Notes: generated by a model not told the origin, from the letters alone. Counted from the stretch's first letter, positions 41,757 through 50,232 are shown. The stretch is DNA of 64,000 nt from DASUHT01 sp038230835 (GCA_038230835.1 JBBRMM010000015.1:1-64000), one strand, 5' to 3'. Numbers and translations are program-made.

Positions 41757-43673
41757 TTGACAGGCAACCCGCTGAGGACGATCCTGACGCTTCTGCTGGG
41801 AGCCGGCGTCCTTGTGGGCAGCGCGGGTCCCGCCACTGCCGGGCCGGCGGCGCTCCAGGCGGCCGGGCTCGCGGCGACCGTCAACCCCAACAGTGGGCTG
41901 GTGGACAGCCAGATCGTGGACGTCGCCTGGAGCGGATTCACGGCCAACGCGCCGGTGTACGTTCGGCTGTGCAAGACCGGCGCGTCGACCGACGCCCAGT
42001 GCACGGTGCCCGCGGGCGATCTCGACCATTTCACCGCCACCAGCACGGGCGACGGGATCGTCCGCTACATCGTCGCCGAGAAGTCGTTCGGCGCCTTCCA
42101 GTGCGACGACACACACACGTGCGCCATCGCGGTGCTCGAGTCACCGACCGACCTCGCCAGTGGGACGATCGTCCCCATCACATTCGCCCATCCGCCGGGT
42201 GCGTGCGCCGCTTCGAGTGCGCCACCGGTGGCCGGCGAGGGGGCCTCGCCCGCGGCGTACACCATGTACGGCTGGGAAGCCGGCGCCTGCCAACTCGCGT
42301 CGCACCTCAACGTCACCTACACCAACGACGACTCCTTCAGCGGCATGACCGACTTCGTCGGTGGCAGCCCCAACGCCAACTTCGCCGTCACCGGCGTGCC
42401 GCTGCCCTCGGCACAGGCGGGCCAACTCACCACGGCGCACCGCGGGTTCGCCTACGCACCGCTCTCGCTGACCGCGCTCTCGATCGCATTCAACATCGTC
42501 GACCAGAACGGGAACCAGGTCACGAACCTGGTGCTCACGCCCAAGATCGTGGCCGAGATCGCCTCCGGCCAGCTCTCCACCTTCGACTGTCCGAAGAACG
42601 TCAACGACACGGATTGTGTCAACCTGCTGGGCGGAGATCCGGAGATCCGCCAGCTGAACCCCGGTATCAAGTTCCCCGACGGATCGATCCAGTTCTTCAT
42701 CCGCGCCGACCACTCGGCATCGAATTTCGCCTTCACCTCGTGGCTCTCCGCCACCGCGCCCAGCATCTGGACGTATGGCACGACGACCACCTGGCCGCCG
42801 CCCGATCCCCACCCATGTCCGACCTGTCCGGCGGGTACTCAGGGGGAGGCGAGCACCGGGCTCTCAGTTGGCATCCCATCCACGTATTCGGCCACCAACG
42901 TCTACATCGGCGCGATCGACACCACGTACGCCGCCATCAACGACCTCCCGGTCGCGGGTATCGAGAACCCCGGTCAGCCGGCCGGTGTGACGCCGACCGC
43001 GGTGTCGCTCGCATCGTCGCTGGCGGACGGCACCGCCAACGCAGACGGGACGATCACGCCCAAGTACGACACCTCGAACCCGACCTCGTACCCGCTCCCG
43101 ATGCTGACCTACGCCGTCGTCCCCACGACCCAGCGCTGGCCCAACTTCACGGCCGCGGATGGAACCAACCTGGCCGGGTTCCTCACCTACGCCGCCACCG
43201 CCGGACAGTCGGCGGTGCCCACCGGGAGCTTCCCGCTTCCGACATCGCTCGCAGCGGCGACGCAGGCCGTGGCCAAGAAGATCCCGACCACCGAACCGGC
43301 AACCGGCGGCCGGCACCATCATCGCCGTCATCACCATTCCGGCGGTGGCGGCAACAACCCCGGCACCGGTGGGACGACCACACCAGCCGGTGGCGGCGGC
43401 CCCACGACCACTCCGCCGCCGTCGACGAATCCGCCCACGCCGAGCGGCAAGACTCCGAAGCCGTCCAAGCCGAGCTACACCCTGGTCGGCGGCAGGCTCA
43501 GCTCGCCTGTGGCGGGCAAGGTCGTGCCGGCGCTGGCGGCGCTGGCGCTGGTGGGTATCGTGTTCGGGCCTGCGCTGCTGCTGTTCTCGCGCGGGCGTTC
43601 GGCCCTGGCAGGCGGGTCGGCGCGCGGCCGCTTCGGACGCCTGCGGCGGACAGGGGGCGGCGCCGCGTCATGA
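41757..43673 (+). CDS. Large PstS-like protein with N-terminal Ig-like domain, His-rich stalk and C-terminal anchor
   Basis: A 638-residue exported protein with a TTG start and GGAGAG nearby. After the signal peptide comes a neocarzinostatin/Ig-like domain (VNPNSGLVDSQIVDVAWSGF, with paired Cys), then a PstS-type binding domain (IQFFIRADHSASNFAFTSWL corresponds to the RxDxSG phosphate loop). A stalk contains HHHRRHHH, followed by Pro/Thr repeats, a transmembrane helix (VPALAALALVGIVFGPALLL) and a basic tail. The binding loop differs from canonical RADGSGT, so the ligand might be a phosphate ester or another oxyanion. Its stop overlaps the sortase-like gene (ATGA). Confidence 0.8.
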   Translation: MTGNPLRTILTLLLGAGVLVGSAGPATAGPAALQAAGLAATVNPNSGLVDSQIVDVAWSGFTANAPVYVRLCKTGASTDAQCTVPAGDLDHFTATSTGDGIVRYIVAEKSFGAFQCDDTHTCAIAVLESPTDLASGTIVPITFAHPPGACAASSAPPVAGEGASPAAYTMYGWEAGACQLASHLNVTYTNDDSFSGMTDFVGGSPNANFAVTGVPLPSAQAGQLTTAHRGFAYAPLSLTALSIAFNIVDQNGNQVTNLVLTPKIVAEIASGQLSTFDCPKNVNDTDCVNLLGGDPEIRQLNPGIKFPDGSIQFFIRADHSASNFAFTSWLSATAPSIWTYGTTTTWPPPDPHPCPTCPAGTQGEASTGLSVGIPSTYSATNVYIGAIDTTYAAINDLPVAGIENPGQPAGVTPTAVSLASSLADGTANADGTITPKYDTSNPTSYPLPMLTYAVVPTTQRWPNFTAADGTNLAGFLTYAATAGQSAVPTGSFPLPTSLAAATQAVAKKIPTTEPATGGRHHHRRHHHSGGGGNNPGTGGTTTPAGGGGPTTTPPPSTNPPTPSGKTPKPSKPSYTLVGGRLSSPVAGKVVPALAALALVGIVFGPALLLFSRGRSALAGGSARGRFGRLRRTGGGAAS

Positions 43674-44647
43674 GCAGGGTGCAGGATCAGACCACCGATC
43701 GGATCGAGCTGCGCGAGCCGTCGCTTGACCACGTGGTCGGCGCCGACCCTGCGGGGGGCGCGGACGGGGGGCCAGGGTGGCCCGAGAGTCAGGGCTCCCG
43801 CGCACGCTCGATTCCGACTCCGGGGTCTGTGCTGCGCACGATCACCATCGCGCTGTCTGTGGTCGGCCTGCTGGCGGGCACCTTCCTCGTCTACGAGTTC
43901 TGGCTGACGGGGCTGCTCGAGAGCCGGACTCAGGCTGCGCTGCTCTCGCAGTTCAAGCACTCGCTCGTGCTGACCGACACGCCCGACCTGGTGACACCCC
44001 CGCCTGGACAGCCGGTGGGCGTGATCGAGATCCCGACGGTCGGCGTGGAGCAGGTGGTCGTGCAGGGGACCGGCTCGGCGGACACCAAGCTGGGGCCCGG
44101 TCACGACCCGGCCTCGCCGGCGCCCGGACAGGCCGGCAACTCGGTCATCGTGGGAAGACGAACTGCCTACGGCGGGCCGTTCGCCAAGCTCGGCGGCATC
44201 CGCGTCGGTGACAGCATCGACGTGCTCACCCGCCAGGGCCAGTTCACCTACCTGGTCACGAAGACGGAGATCGCGTCGCTGGGGAATACCGCCGTGGCCG
44301 CTCCGAGCACCGCCGACCGGCTGACCCTGATCACCGCCGACCCGGCCTACGCGCCCACACAGGAGATCGTGATCGTCGCCGCGCTCGAGGGCCAGGCCCT
44401 GCAGGCGCCGGGCCCGCTCCCGCTCGCTCCCGCCGGTGAGCAACCTGGCCTGTCCGCAGGCAACAGCGGATGGGGGTTCGTCCTGCTGTGGGGTGAGTTG
44501 CTGCTGGCGGCGATCGGCGGTACCTGGTATCTGCTGCGGCGGCGCTGGTCGCCGGCCGTCACCTACCTGCTTGCCGCGCCGGTGCTGATCACGCTCGCGT
44601 TCCTGTTCTACGGGGCTGTTGACGGCCTGCTGCCGCCGTCGCTGTGA
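43670..44647 (+). CDS. Sortase-fold (class-E-like) protein lacking the catalytic triad
   Basis: A 325-residue membrane protein: cytoplasmic N tail, one helix (TITIALSVVGLLAGTFLVYE), an extracellular sortase barrel (about residues 110-245), then two or three C-terminal helices. The barrel is clear: GVIEIPTVGVEQVVVQGTG, LGPGHDPASPAPGQAGNSVI and FTYLVTKTEIASLG. However, the expected GHR is GRR (VIVGRRTAYG), the expected TLxTC is LTLITADPAY, and the arginine in the last strand is absent (EIVIVAALEG). All three catalytic residues (His, Cys, Arg) are thus replaced, so transpeptidation is not expected. It is coupled to its neighbours by ATGA and GTGA overlaps. Confidence 0.85.
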   Translation: MSRVQDQTTDRIELREPSLDHVVGADPAGGADGGPGWPESQGSRARSIPTPGSVLRTITIALSVVGLLAGTFLVYEFWLTGLLESRTQAALLSQFKHSLVLTDTPDLVTPPPGQPVGVIEIPTVGVEQVVVQGTGSADTKLGPGHDPASPAPGQAGNSVIVGRRTAYGGPFAKLGGIRVGDSIDVLTRQGQFTYLVTKTEIASLGNTAVAAPSTADRLTLITADPAYAPTQEIVIVAALEGQALQAPGPLPLAPAGEQPGLSAGNSGWGFVLLWGELLLAAIGGTWYLLRRRWSPAVTYLLAAPVLITLAFLFYGAVDGLLPPSL

Positions 44648-45048
44648 CCCGCCGACCGCTCGCGTGGATGTGTGCGGCAAGCCTGGCGGTCGCGACCGGC
44701 TGCGGCGGGTCGGGCGGACCGACGCTGGCCGCGAGCACCCAGCCGAGCTCTTCCACCTCCGCGTCACCGGTCGCCGGCATGGGGACCACCATCCTGATCA
44801 CGGCCTCGGGCTTCCGGCCGCGCATCCTCCTGGCGCCGATGGGTACACCGGTGGTGTGGAAGAACGTGTCGTCCAGTACCCAGTCGGTGCATCTGGACAA
44901 CTTCGGCTCGCCGGTGGACTCCGGGCCGATCAAGCCGGGCGGGGCGTGGTCGTTCAACCCCAACGCCCAGCTCAGCATCGTCTACCACTCCACCTACGAC
45001 CGGCGGTTCCGTGGGCAGCTGCAGGTGCAGCTGGTCGGGAACCAGTAA
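44644..45048 (+). CDS. Cupredoxin-like lipoprotein with degenerate copper site
   Basis: A 134-residue lipoprotein (MCAASLAVATGC lipobox). The body has the cupredoxin strands ILITASGFRPRILLAPMGTP, VVWKNVSSSTQSVHLDN and FNPNAQLSIVYHSTYDRRFR. Typical relatives end YHCxxHxxMxG; here the Cys is Ser and the second His and the Met are missing, leaving only the first His (SVH) and a YH. Copper binding is unlikely. GTG start overlaps the sortase-like gene's stop (GTGA), so it is the last gene of the coupled pst series. Confidence 0.75.
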   Translation: MTRRPLAWMCAASLAVATGCGGSGGPTLAASTQPSSSTSASPVAGMGTTILITASGFRPRILLAPMGTPVVWKNVSSSTQSVHLDNFGSPVDSGPIKPGGAWSFNPNAQLSIVYHSTYDRRFRGQLQVQLVGNQ

Positions 45049-45069
45049 ACCCCCGAGCCCGTCGCGAAC

Positions 45070-45113
45070 GTTTCCGCACTGTTCACGAAAGGGCCGATCA
45101 TCGTTCGCATGAC
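45070..45113 (+). promoter_or_regulatory. PHO-box-like array before the third pstS
   Basis: Units in 11-bp phase: GTTTCCGCACT (45070), GTTCACGAAAG (45081), GGCCGATCATC (45092), GTTCGCATGAC (45103). Weaker than the arrays at 28801 and 52579. TTAGAA at about 45129 could be a -10 site. Confidence 0.5.
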
Positions 45114-45278
45114 CGCCACCTGCGGAGGTTAGAAAGGTAGCGGTACGAGGCCGCGCCTCGGATGTCGGTCGAAAAGGGGGGTTGGACCTGGAGGGACAGC
45201 GACGCCGGTCGAACGGCCGCCACACGGGTGGACGGCCGCCACATCACTCACACAGTTTTCCGATGGAGGAAGATCGTT

Positions 45279-46532
45279 TTGAACAAGCGAAAGCTCATCA
45301 GGCTGCCGATCCTGCTCGGGATCGTGTCCGCCGTCGTGCTGGCCGTCAGCGGCTCGGCGCAAGCGGTGCAGACCACATCGCAGCAGATCACCCAGAGCGG
45401 CTCTGACACGACCTACTACCTGATGACGGCGATGGGCGACCTGTACAACCAGGCTCCCGGGTGTAACCCGCTCAAGTCGCCGCAGCCGCTGGACGGCTCG
45501 TGCCCCAATGCCGGCACCGAGAACACGAGCGACTTCGAGAACATCTTCCACGATTTCGTGGCGCAGAGGTTCTACATCGGCTCCGGCGGTGGCATCAACC
45601 AGCTCTGCAAGACGGGACTTGCGGGCGTTGCCTACACCGATCTCGCGCGTTCCTCGCGCGTCCCGCTCCCGGCCTCCAGCGGCGGCTCCGACTGCAGCGG
45701 CCTGCACTTCGTCGGGTTCGCCCGCGACGGCGTCTCGTGGGAGTGCTTCCCCAACACGACGCTGTATCCGGGCAACGGCTGTGCGACGCTCAAGAGCGGT
45801 ACCAACAGCCTGACCACCGTGCAGCTCAAGAACATCTTCGTCAACTGCTCGGTCACCAACTGGAGCCAGGTCGGCGGGAGCAGCGTCCCCATGGACGTGT
45901 ATGTGCCGCAGGCCAACTCCGGCACCGGCGTCACCTGGGCGGCGGCTCTGGGAGTGACCCTGGCCTCCGGCCAGGCGCTCACCAACTGCGTCGCCAACCC
46001 GACCAACCCCGGTCAGCCGGGCTCAAACGTGAGCCCCGAGAACACCAACTCGCTGATCCACATCAACGGCGACGAGAAGAACGCGATCTTCCCGTACTCG
46101 GTCGGCGTCTATCACCGCACGTACGGCAAGCTGTACACCGGTAGCGACGGCAGCTCGATCGGCAACATCAACGGCAAGGTGCCGAGCACGAACGCCATTC
46201 AGGGCGGGACGTTCCCGATCAGCCGCTTCCTGTTCAACGTCTACTGCAAGGGCGATCCCGCCAACAGCAACCTGTGCGGCACCGCGCCGGCAGCGCCGGC
46301 GTATGTCACCAACTTCGCCGGTGAGGGCGGGTTCCTCTGCTCCAACGAGTCGGTGCACAAGGATCACCTCGGCAGCCCGATCCTCGATCCGCTGACCGCC
46401 AAGGCCTACCGCCTGGCTCCGAACGCATCGGGCCAGCCGCAGGGCGAGATCCCGGCGCTCATCTCTGCGCAGGGCTTCGTGCCGCTGAAGAAGCAGTCCG
46501 ACGGCACGTACTGCGTCACCTTCACTACCTGA
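45279..46532 (+). CDS. Secreted PstS-type substrate-binding protein (third paralogue)
   Basis: A 417-residue exported protein. The start is a TTG at 45279 with GGAGGA 8 nt upstream (45265-45270); an upstream in-frame start at 45162 would add a basic, uncharacteristic tail. The signal peptide is KLIRLPILLGIVSAVVLAVS ending SAQA. The mature protein opens TQSGSDTTYYLMTAMGDLYN, like phosphate-binding PstS, and carries many Cys (likely disulfides). There is no anchor helix, so it is released or held by other means. It has its own PHO-like promoter, separate from the pstCAB operon. Confidence 0.82.
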   Translation: MNKRKLIRLPILLGIVSAVVLAVSGSAQAVQTTSQQITQSGSDTTYYLMTAMGDLYNQAPGCNPLKSPQPLDGSCPNAGTENTSDFENIFHDFVAQRFYIGSGGGINQLCKTGLAGVAYTDLARSSRVPLPASSGGSDCSGLHFVGFARDGVSWECFPNTTLYPGNGCATLKSGTNSLTTVQLKNIFVNCSVTNWSQVGGSSVPMDVYVPQANSGTGVTWAAALGVTLASGQALTNCVANPTNPGQPGSNVSPENTNSLIHINGDEKNAIFPYSVGVYHRTYGKLYTGSDGSSIGNINGKVPSTNAIQGGTFPISRFLFNVYCKGDPANSNLCGTAPAAPAYVTNFAGEGGFLCSNESVHKDHLGSPILDPLTAKAYRLAPNASGQPQGEIPALISAQGFVPLKKQSDGTYCVTFTT

Positions 46533-46544
46533 TCCAGTGAACAC

Positions 46545-46566
46545 CGGGACACTCTCGGGTGTCCCG
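46545..46566 (+). terminator. Hairpin after the third pstS
   Basis: CGGGACAC-TCTCGG-GTGTCCCG, an 8-bp perfect stem 12 bp after the stop codon. Confidence 0.55.
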
Positions 46567-46580
46567 AATCGAGACCGCGA

Positions 46581-46612
46581 TGGGAGGGTCCGGCACCTGC
46601 CGGGCCCTCCCA
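46581..46612 (+). terminator. Strong GC hairpin after the third pstS
   Basis: TGGGAGGG-T-CCGGC-ACCT-GCCGG-G-CCCTCCCA folds into a 13-bp stem with one mismatch. Together with the hairpin just before it, it should separate the pstS transcript from the regulator gene. Confidence 0.6.
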
Positions 46613-46624
46613 CCCGTGCATGGC

Positions 46625-46657
46625 GGTCACCACATGGACATATTCGCTTCACCGCTC
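46625..46657 (+). promoter_or_regulatory. PHO-box-like array before the response regulator
   Basis: GGTCACCACAT (46625), GGACATATTCG (46636) and CTTCACCGCTC (46647) are in 11-bp phase, with TCAC kept in units 1 and 3. This would give autoregulation of the downstream regulator. Confidence 0.5.
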
Positions 46658-46697
46658 CGACCCCCACATCCGGGCGGGACACCGGCACACTGGGGTC

Positions 46698-47432
46698 ATG
46701 GCAATCGTTTCCACTCATTCAGACGCGGGATCGTCGGTGCTGCTCGTCGAGGACGAGCCGTCGCTGGCCGAGAGCATCAAGTATTCGCTGGAGCGCGAGT
46801 GCTGCCGAGTCGTGGTCGCCGGCGACGGCGAGCTCGCGGTGCAACTGTCGCAGGACGAACGGCCGGCGGTGATCGTGCTCGACCTCATGCTCCCCAAGCT
46901 GTCGGGGCTCGACGTGTGCCGGCTGATCCGGCAGGAATCAAACGTCCCGATCCTGATCCTGACGGCCAAGGACACGGAGGCCGACAAGGTGGCCGGGCTC
47001 GAGCTGGGCGCCGACGACTATGTCACCAAGCCGTTTTCGATGCGGGAGCTGGTCTCGAGAGTGCGCGCCCAGTTGCGGCGGGCGGCGATGACCGGCGAGA
47101 CGCCGGTGCTGACCGAGATCCTGCGCGGTGGCCCGGTCGAGCTCGACCTCGATCGGCACGAGGCCACGGTGCGCGGCGAGCCGGTGAAGCTGACTCCGCG
47201 GGAGTTCGGCCTGCTCGCGCTCTTCCTCGAGCGCAAGGGGCGGCTCCTGACGCGGGATCTGCTGATCTCGGAGCTGTGGGGGCACGACTACTTCGGCGAT
47301 ACCAAGACACTGGACGTGCACGTCAAGCGGCTGCGCCAGAAGATCGAGCTGGATCCCCGGCAACCATCGCATCTGGTCACGGTTCGCGGTCTGGGTTACC
47401 GGTTCCTCGACGATCCCAGGGATGCCGCCTGA
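46698..47432 (+). CDS. OmpR/PhoB-family response regulator (RegX3/PhoP-like)
   Basis: A 244-residue regulator. The receiver has VLLVEDEPSLAES, phospho-acceptor Asp in VIVLDLMLPKLSGLD, and DDYVTKPFS. The winged helix has LTPREFGLLALFLERKG, LLTRDLLISELWG and TLDVHVKRLRQKI...VRGLGYRF. The sequence is closer to the RegX3/PhoP group than the regulator at 29525 is. Placed after the pst genes and behind its own PHO-like array, it is the best candidate for the regulator that binds the 11-bp repeats. Confidence 0.92.
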   Translation: MAIVSTHSDAGSSVLLVEDEPSLAESIKYSLERECCRVVVAGDGELAVQLSQDERPAVIVLDLMLPKLSGLDVCRLIRQESNVPILILTAKDTEADKVAGLELGADDYVTKPFSMRELVSRVRAQLRRAAMTGETPVLTEILRGGPVELDLDRHEATVRGEPVKLTPREFGLLALFLERKGRLLTRDLLISELWGHDYFGDTKTLDVHVKRLRQKIELDPRQPSHLVTVRGLGYRFLDDPRDAA

Positions 47433-48037
47433 CCCGTCCGCGCTCCGCCTGGGCGCGCCGGCTGCTCGGCCTGGTGACGCTTCTCGCGTTGCTGGCGTCG
47501 TGCTCGGGCGGGTCCGCGGCCACGACCGCTCCGCTCGGGCCCGCTGACGTCCAGCGGTTCCTGGCGGTCAAGGAGGCGACCGACAACCTCACCCGGGTGG
47601 TTCAGCTGATCGCCACGGCGGACGCGACCGAAGCCCAGCTGGAAACCCGGCGGCCGGGATCCCCGGCCGTCACCGCCCTGCTCGCCGGGCTCAAGCTCGG
47701 CTGGAACAACGCCGCGGTCGGCGCGAACGCCTTCACCCCGGCTCAGGCCGCCGTCGTCCCCGGCCTCACCCAGCTGATACTCGGCACGAAAAGCCTGTCC
47801 AGCGCCTGGCAGAACGCGATCGACGCCCTCGGCACCGGACATGCCCCGGTGTCGTTCACCGGGGCCTTCGCGAGACCTCGCAAGCTCGAGCTGACGAATC
47901 GGGCGCTGCTTCGGAAGACCGCTGCCACACTGACTCGGATGGCGTGTTCGCTCGAGCGTGCGCACACCGAGCTCGTGCCCGCCGGAGCGGCCGCGACTGA
48001 CTGCGCCGCCGCGTCGGCGCTTTCGGCTGGATCCTGA
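47429..48037 (+). CDS. Lipoprotein of unknown function
   Basis: A roughly 202-residue protein coupled to the regulator. The only start that keeps the full signal peptide and has a ribosome-binding site (AGGGA, 6 nt upstream) is a CTG at 47429 overlapping the regulator's TGA; GTG at 47474 would leave a very short signal. The lipobox is LLALLASC. The mature part is helical (LAVKEATDNLTRVVQLIATA) with two Cys near the end. No family recognised; coupling to a Pho-type regulator suggests a cell-surface role in phosphate stress. Confidence 0.6.
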   Translation: MTRPRSAWARRLLGLVTLLALLASCSGGSAATTAPLGPADVQRFLAVKEATDNLTRVVQLIATADATEAQLETRRPGSPAVTALLAGLKLGWNNAAVGANAFTPAQAAVVPGLTQLILGTKSLSSAWQNAIDALGTGHAPVSFTGAFARPRKLELTNRALLRKTAATLTRMACSLERAHTELVPAGAAATDCAAASALSAGS

Positions 48038-48096
48038 CCGTCGCCTAGCGGCGCCCCCGTCGGTGCCCCCTTCGGTGCCAGGCACCGTCGCGGAAG

Positions 48097-48162
48097 CGTC
48101 ACGGAACGGTGACCCGGTCCGTACGGGGTCTGACCCCGGGGTGGGGTGGGGGTGGGCCACCC
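48097..48162 (+). repeat. Copy B of a 66-70 bp repeat centred on GGGGTCTGACCCC
   Basis: CGTCACGGAACGGTGACCCGG, then CGGGGTCTGACCCCGGGG and a GGGGTGGGGG run ending GGGCCACCC. It is the plus-strand partner of 36984-37053 and lies 70 bp before the KAP-like NTPase start. Confidence 0.7.
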
Positions 48163-48231
48163 AGGCTGGGCCGTGTGCCGCCCCGGGTCCCGGGCCGGAG
48201 ATGTCCGGTGCGTGGGTATGATCGGCGGCCT

Positions 48232-50229
48232 ATGTCCACGCCGCGACCCCCCGCCCTGCTCTCGCCCGACCTGCCGCTCCAGACAGCGGCTGACGACCGA
48301 TTGGGATACGCCCGGTTTGCACGTCACATGGCGAATTCAATCGCCGCGATGGCACCGGCAGAGGGGATCGTGCTGGGTCTACACGGGGTCACCGGCTCCG
48401 GCCGCACGAGCGTCGCAAACCTCGTTCGCGGGGACCTCGCCGGCGCACCCAACACCGTCGTCCTCGAGTTCAACCCGTGGCTGTTCGCCGCCGGGGACGA
48501 CCTCGCCGGCCGGTTCTTCTATCAACTGCTGCCGGCGCTGACGGACGAGGGTGAGCGATTGGCGGACGCGCGTGCGCCGCTCGACCTGGTGTCGCTGCGG
48601 GTGCGTCTTTCGCGGGCGCTCCGGGCACAGCGGACGAAGTTCGTGATCGTCATGGACGACCTCGACCGGCTCGACCCGGACCGGGTCGCGGAGGTCGCGC
48701 GGCTTGTCAAGGTGATCGCGGCCTTCCCGAACCTCGTGCACGTGCTGGTGTTCGACCGCGCACATCTGCCCCCGAGCGAGGTGGCGCAGCTGGTGCAGGT
48801 GCCGTTCGACCTGCCGTTGCCCGACGCCGGCAGCCTCCAGCAGATGTTCCTCGACCACCTGCGCGAACTGCTCGAGCAGTATCCGGCCGCGTCGGTGGTC
48901 ACCGAGGACCACTGGAGCCAGATCTTCTCCCCCGGAATCGACTCGCTGATCCGCACCCCGCGTGACGTTGTGCGCTTGATGAACGTGCTGCGGCTCACCT
49001 ACCCGCCGATCAGCGGCGAGGTGAACACCGTCGACTTCATCGCGATCGAGGCCCTGCGCCTGTTCGAGCCGACCCTGCACGACCTGATCCGTCGCACCCC
49101 TGAACGCTTCGCCGGGGCAACCCGGCCGCGCACCGCCGCGACCGCCGACCCCGCCACCAAGGAGTTTCACGAGGGCTGGATCATGGCGCTCGATCCGGCG
49201 GTGCGTCTGGGCGTGATCACGCTGGTGCTGCGCCTGTTCCCAGCGGTTCCCGACGTGCAGGGTCTGATCATCCATCGCGAGGCGCCCGGCGACGGGGCGC
49301 GGCAGGAGATGCTCGTGGCGAGTCCCGAGCTGTTCCTGACGTACTTCCAGTTCGTCGTCCCGGAGACCGCGATCTCCAATGCCGAGATGGAGTCACACCT
49401 CGCTCAGGCGGGCGATCCGGGCGCATTCGCAGCGCTGCTGACGCGGCTTGCGAGTGAACGCGACTCGACCGGCGCGCGACGTGTCGTCCCCTTTCTGGCC
49501 CGGCTGGAGGATGCGATCCCCACCATCGACGTGTCGCTGCTGGCTCCGATGGTCTCGGGCATGCTCGACGTCTCGGACGAGCTCCGCGGGGAACTCGATA
49601 CCACGGTCCGCTCCGTGTTGCGATCACTCCTGGCGCGGCTCGACGAGCCGCAGCGGTTCGCCCTGCTCGAGGCCGAGATGCGTCGCCGTCAGGCGGTCGG
49701 CTGGATCGTGTCGGAGGTGGCGCGACTGGGTCGCGAGCATGGGCGGCACGGGGAGGCTCCGGATCTGCCGGAGGAGCAGCGAACGGTCACTCTCGACCAC
49801 CTGGCTGCGCTCGAACAGGTCGCGCTCGGACGGATCCGCGAGGCTGTGTCGAGCAACCGGCTGCTCGACGTGCCGCTGCTGGCCGACGTGCTCGACCGTT
49901 GGCGGGTGTGGGACCGCAACGAGTGCCTTACCTGGGTCAATGCGATTGCGGCCGATGACGACTCGCTGATCCGGCTGGTCGGGGCGTACCTGCGTCAGGT
50001 GCGCGACCCGGTGGCCGGCGAGCGCGGTCTCCACGCCGCCTACCGGCTCGATCCCGAGACGATGCGGCCGCTGATCGCGCCTGAGCAGATCGTCGAGCGG
50101 GTGCGCAGGCTGGCGCGTGAGCGCGCGGCGGCCGGCGACCCGCAGACGGCCCTCGACCAGTTCGTGCTCGAGTACGAGCTCCGCCACGGCCACGAGGGCG
50201 CCGGCGGCGAGCCTGAGGAGGTGTCGTAG
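48232..50229 (+). CDS. KAP-like P-loop NTPase with altered Walker A
   Basis: A 665-residue protein. The N-terminal NTPase domain (about residues 35-300) has VLGLHGVTGSGRTSVANLV, TVVLEFNPWLFAAGDDLAGR, Walker B FVIVMDDLDRLDPDRVAEVA and TPRDVVRLMNVL, the signatures of KAP NTPases. The Walker A Lys is Arg (GxTGSGRTS). The KAP transmembrane pair between Walker A and B is absent, and the C-terminal half is helical. Known KAP proteins organise membrane complexes, and some take part in anti-phage defence. TATGAT at 48217-48222 lies 9 nt before the ATG. It stands alone before an acetamidase gene. Confidence 0.75.
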   Translation: MSTPRPPALLSPDLPLQTAADDRLGYARFARHMANSIAAMAPAEGIVLGLHGVTGSGRTSVANLVRGDLAGAPNTVVLEFNPWLFAAGDDLAGRFFYQLLPALTDEGERLADARAPLDLVSLRVRLSRALRAQRTKFVIVMDDLDRLDPDRVAEVARLVKVIAAFPNLVHVLVFDRAHLPPSEVAQLVQVPFDLPLPDAGSLQQMFLDHLRELLEQYPAASVVTEDHWSQIFSPGIDSLIRTPRDVVRLMNVLRLTYPPISGEVNTVDFIAIEALRLFEPTLHDLIRRTPERFAGATRPRTAATADPATKEFHEGWIMALDPAVRLGVITLVLRLFPAVPDVQGLIIHREAPGDGARQEMLVASPELFLTYFQFVVPETAISNAEMESHLAQAGDPGAFAALLTRLASERDSTGARRVVPFLARLEDAIPTIDVSLLAPMVSGMLDVSDELRGELDTTVRSVLRSLLARLDEPQRFALLEAEMRRRQAVGWIVSEVARLGREHGRHGEAPDLPEEQRTVTLDHLAALEQVALGRIREAVSSNRLLDVPLLADVLDRWRVWDRNECLTWVNAIAADDDSLIRLVGAYLRQVRDPVAGERGLHAAYRLDPETMRPLIAPEQIVERVRRLARERAAAGDPQTALDQFVLEYELRHGHEGAGGEPEEVS

Positions 50230-50232
50230 CGA

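Noticed and set aside
43670..44647. Active housekeeping sortase E
   Set aside because: His, Cys and Arg of the active site are all replaced in otherwise well-aligned motifs.
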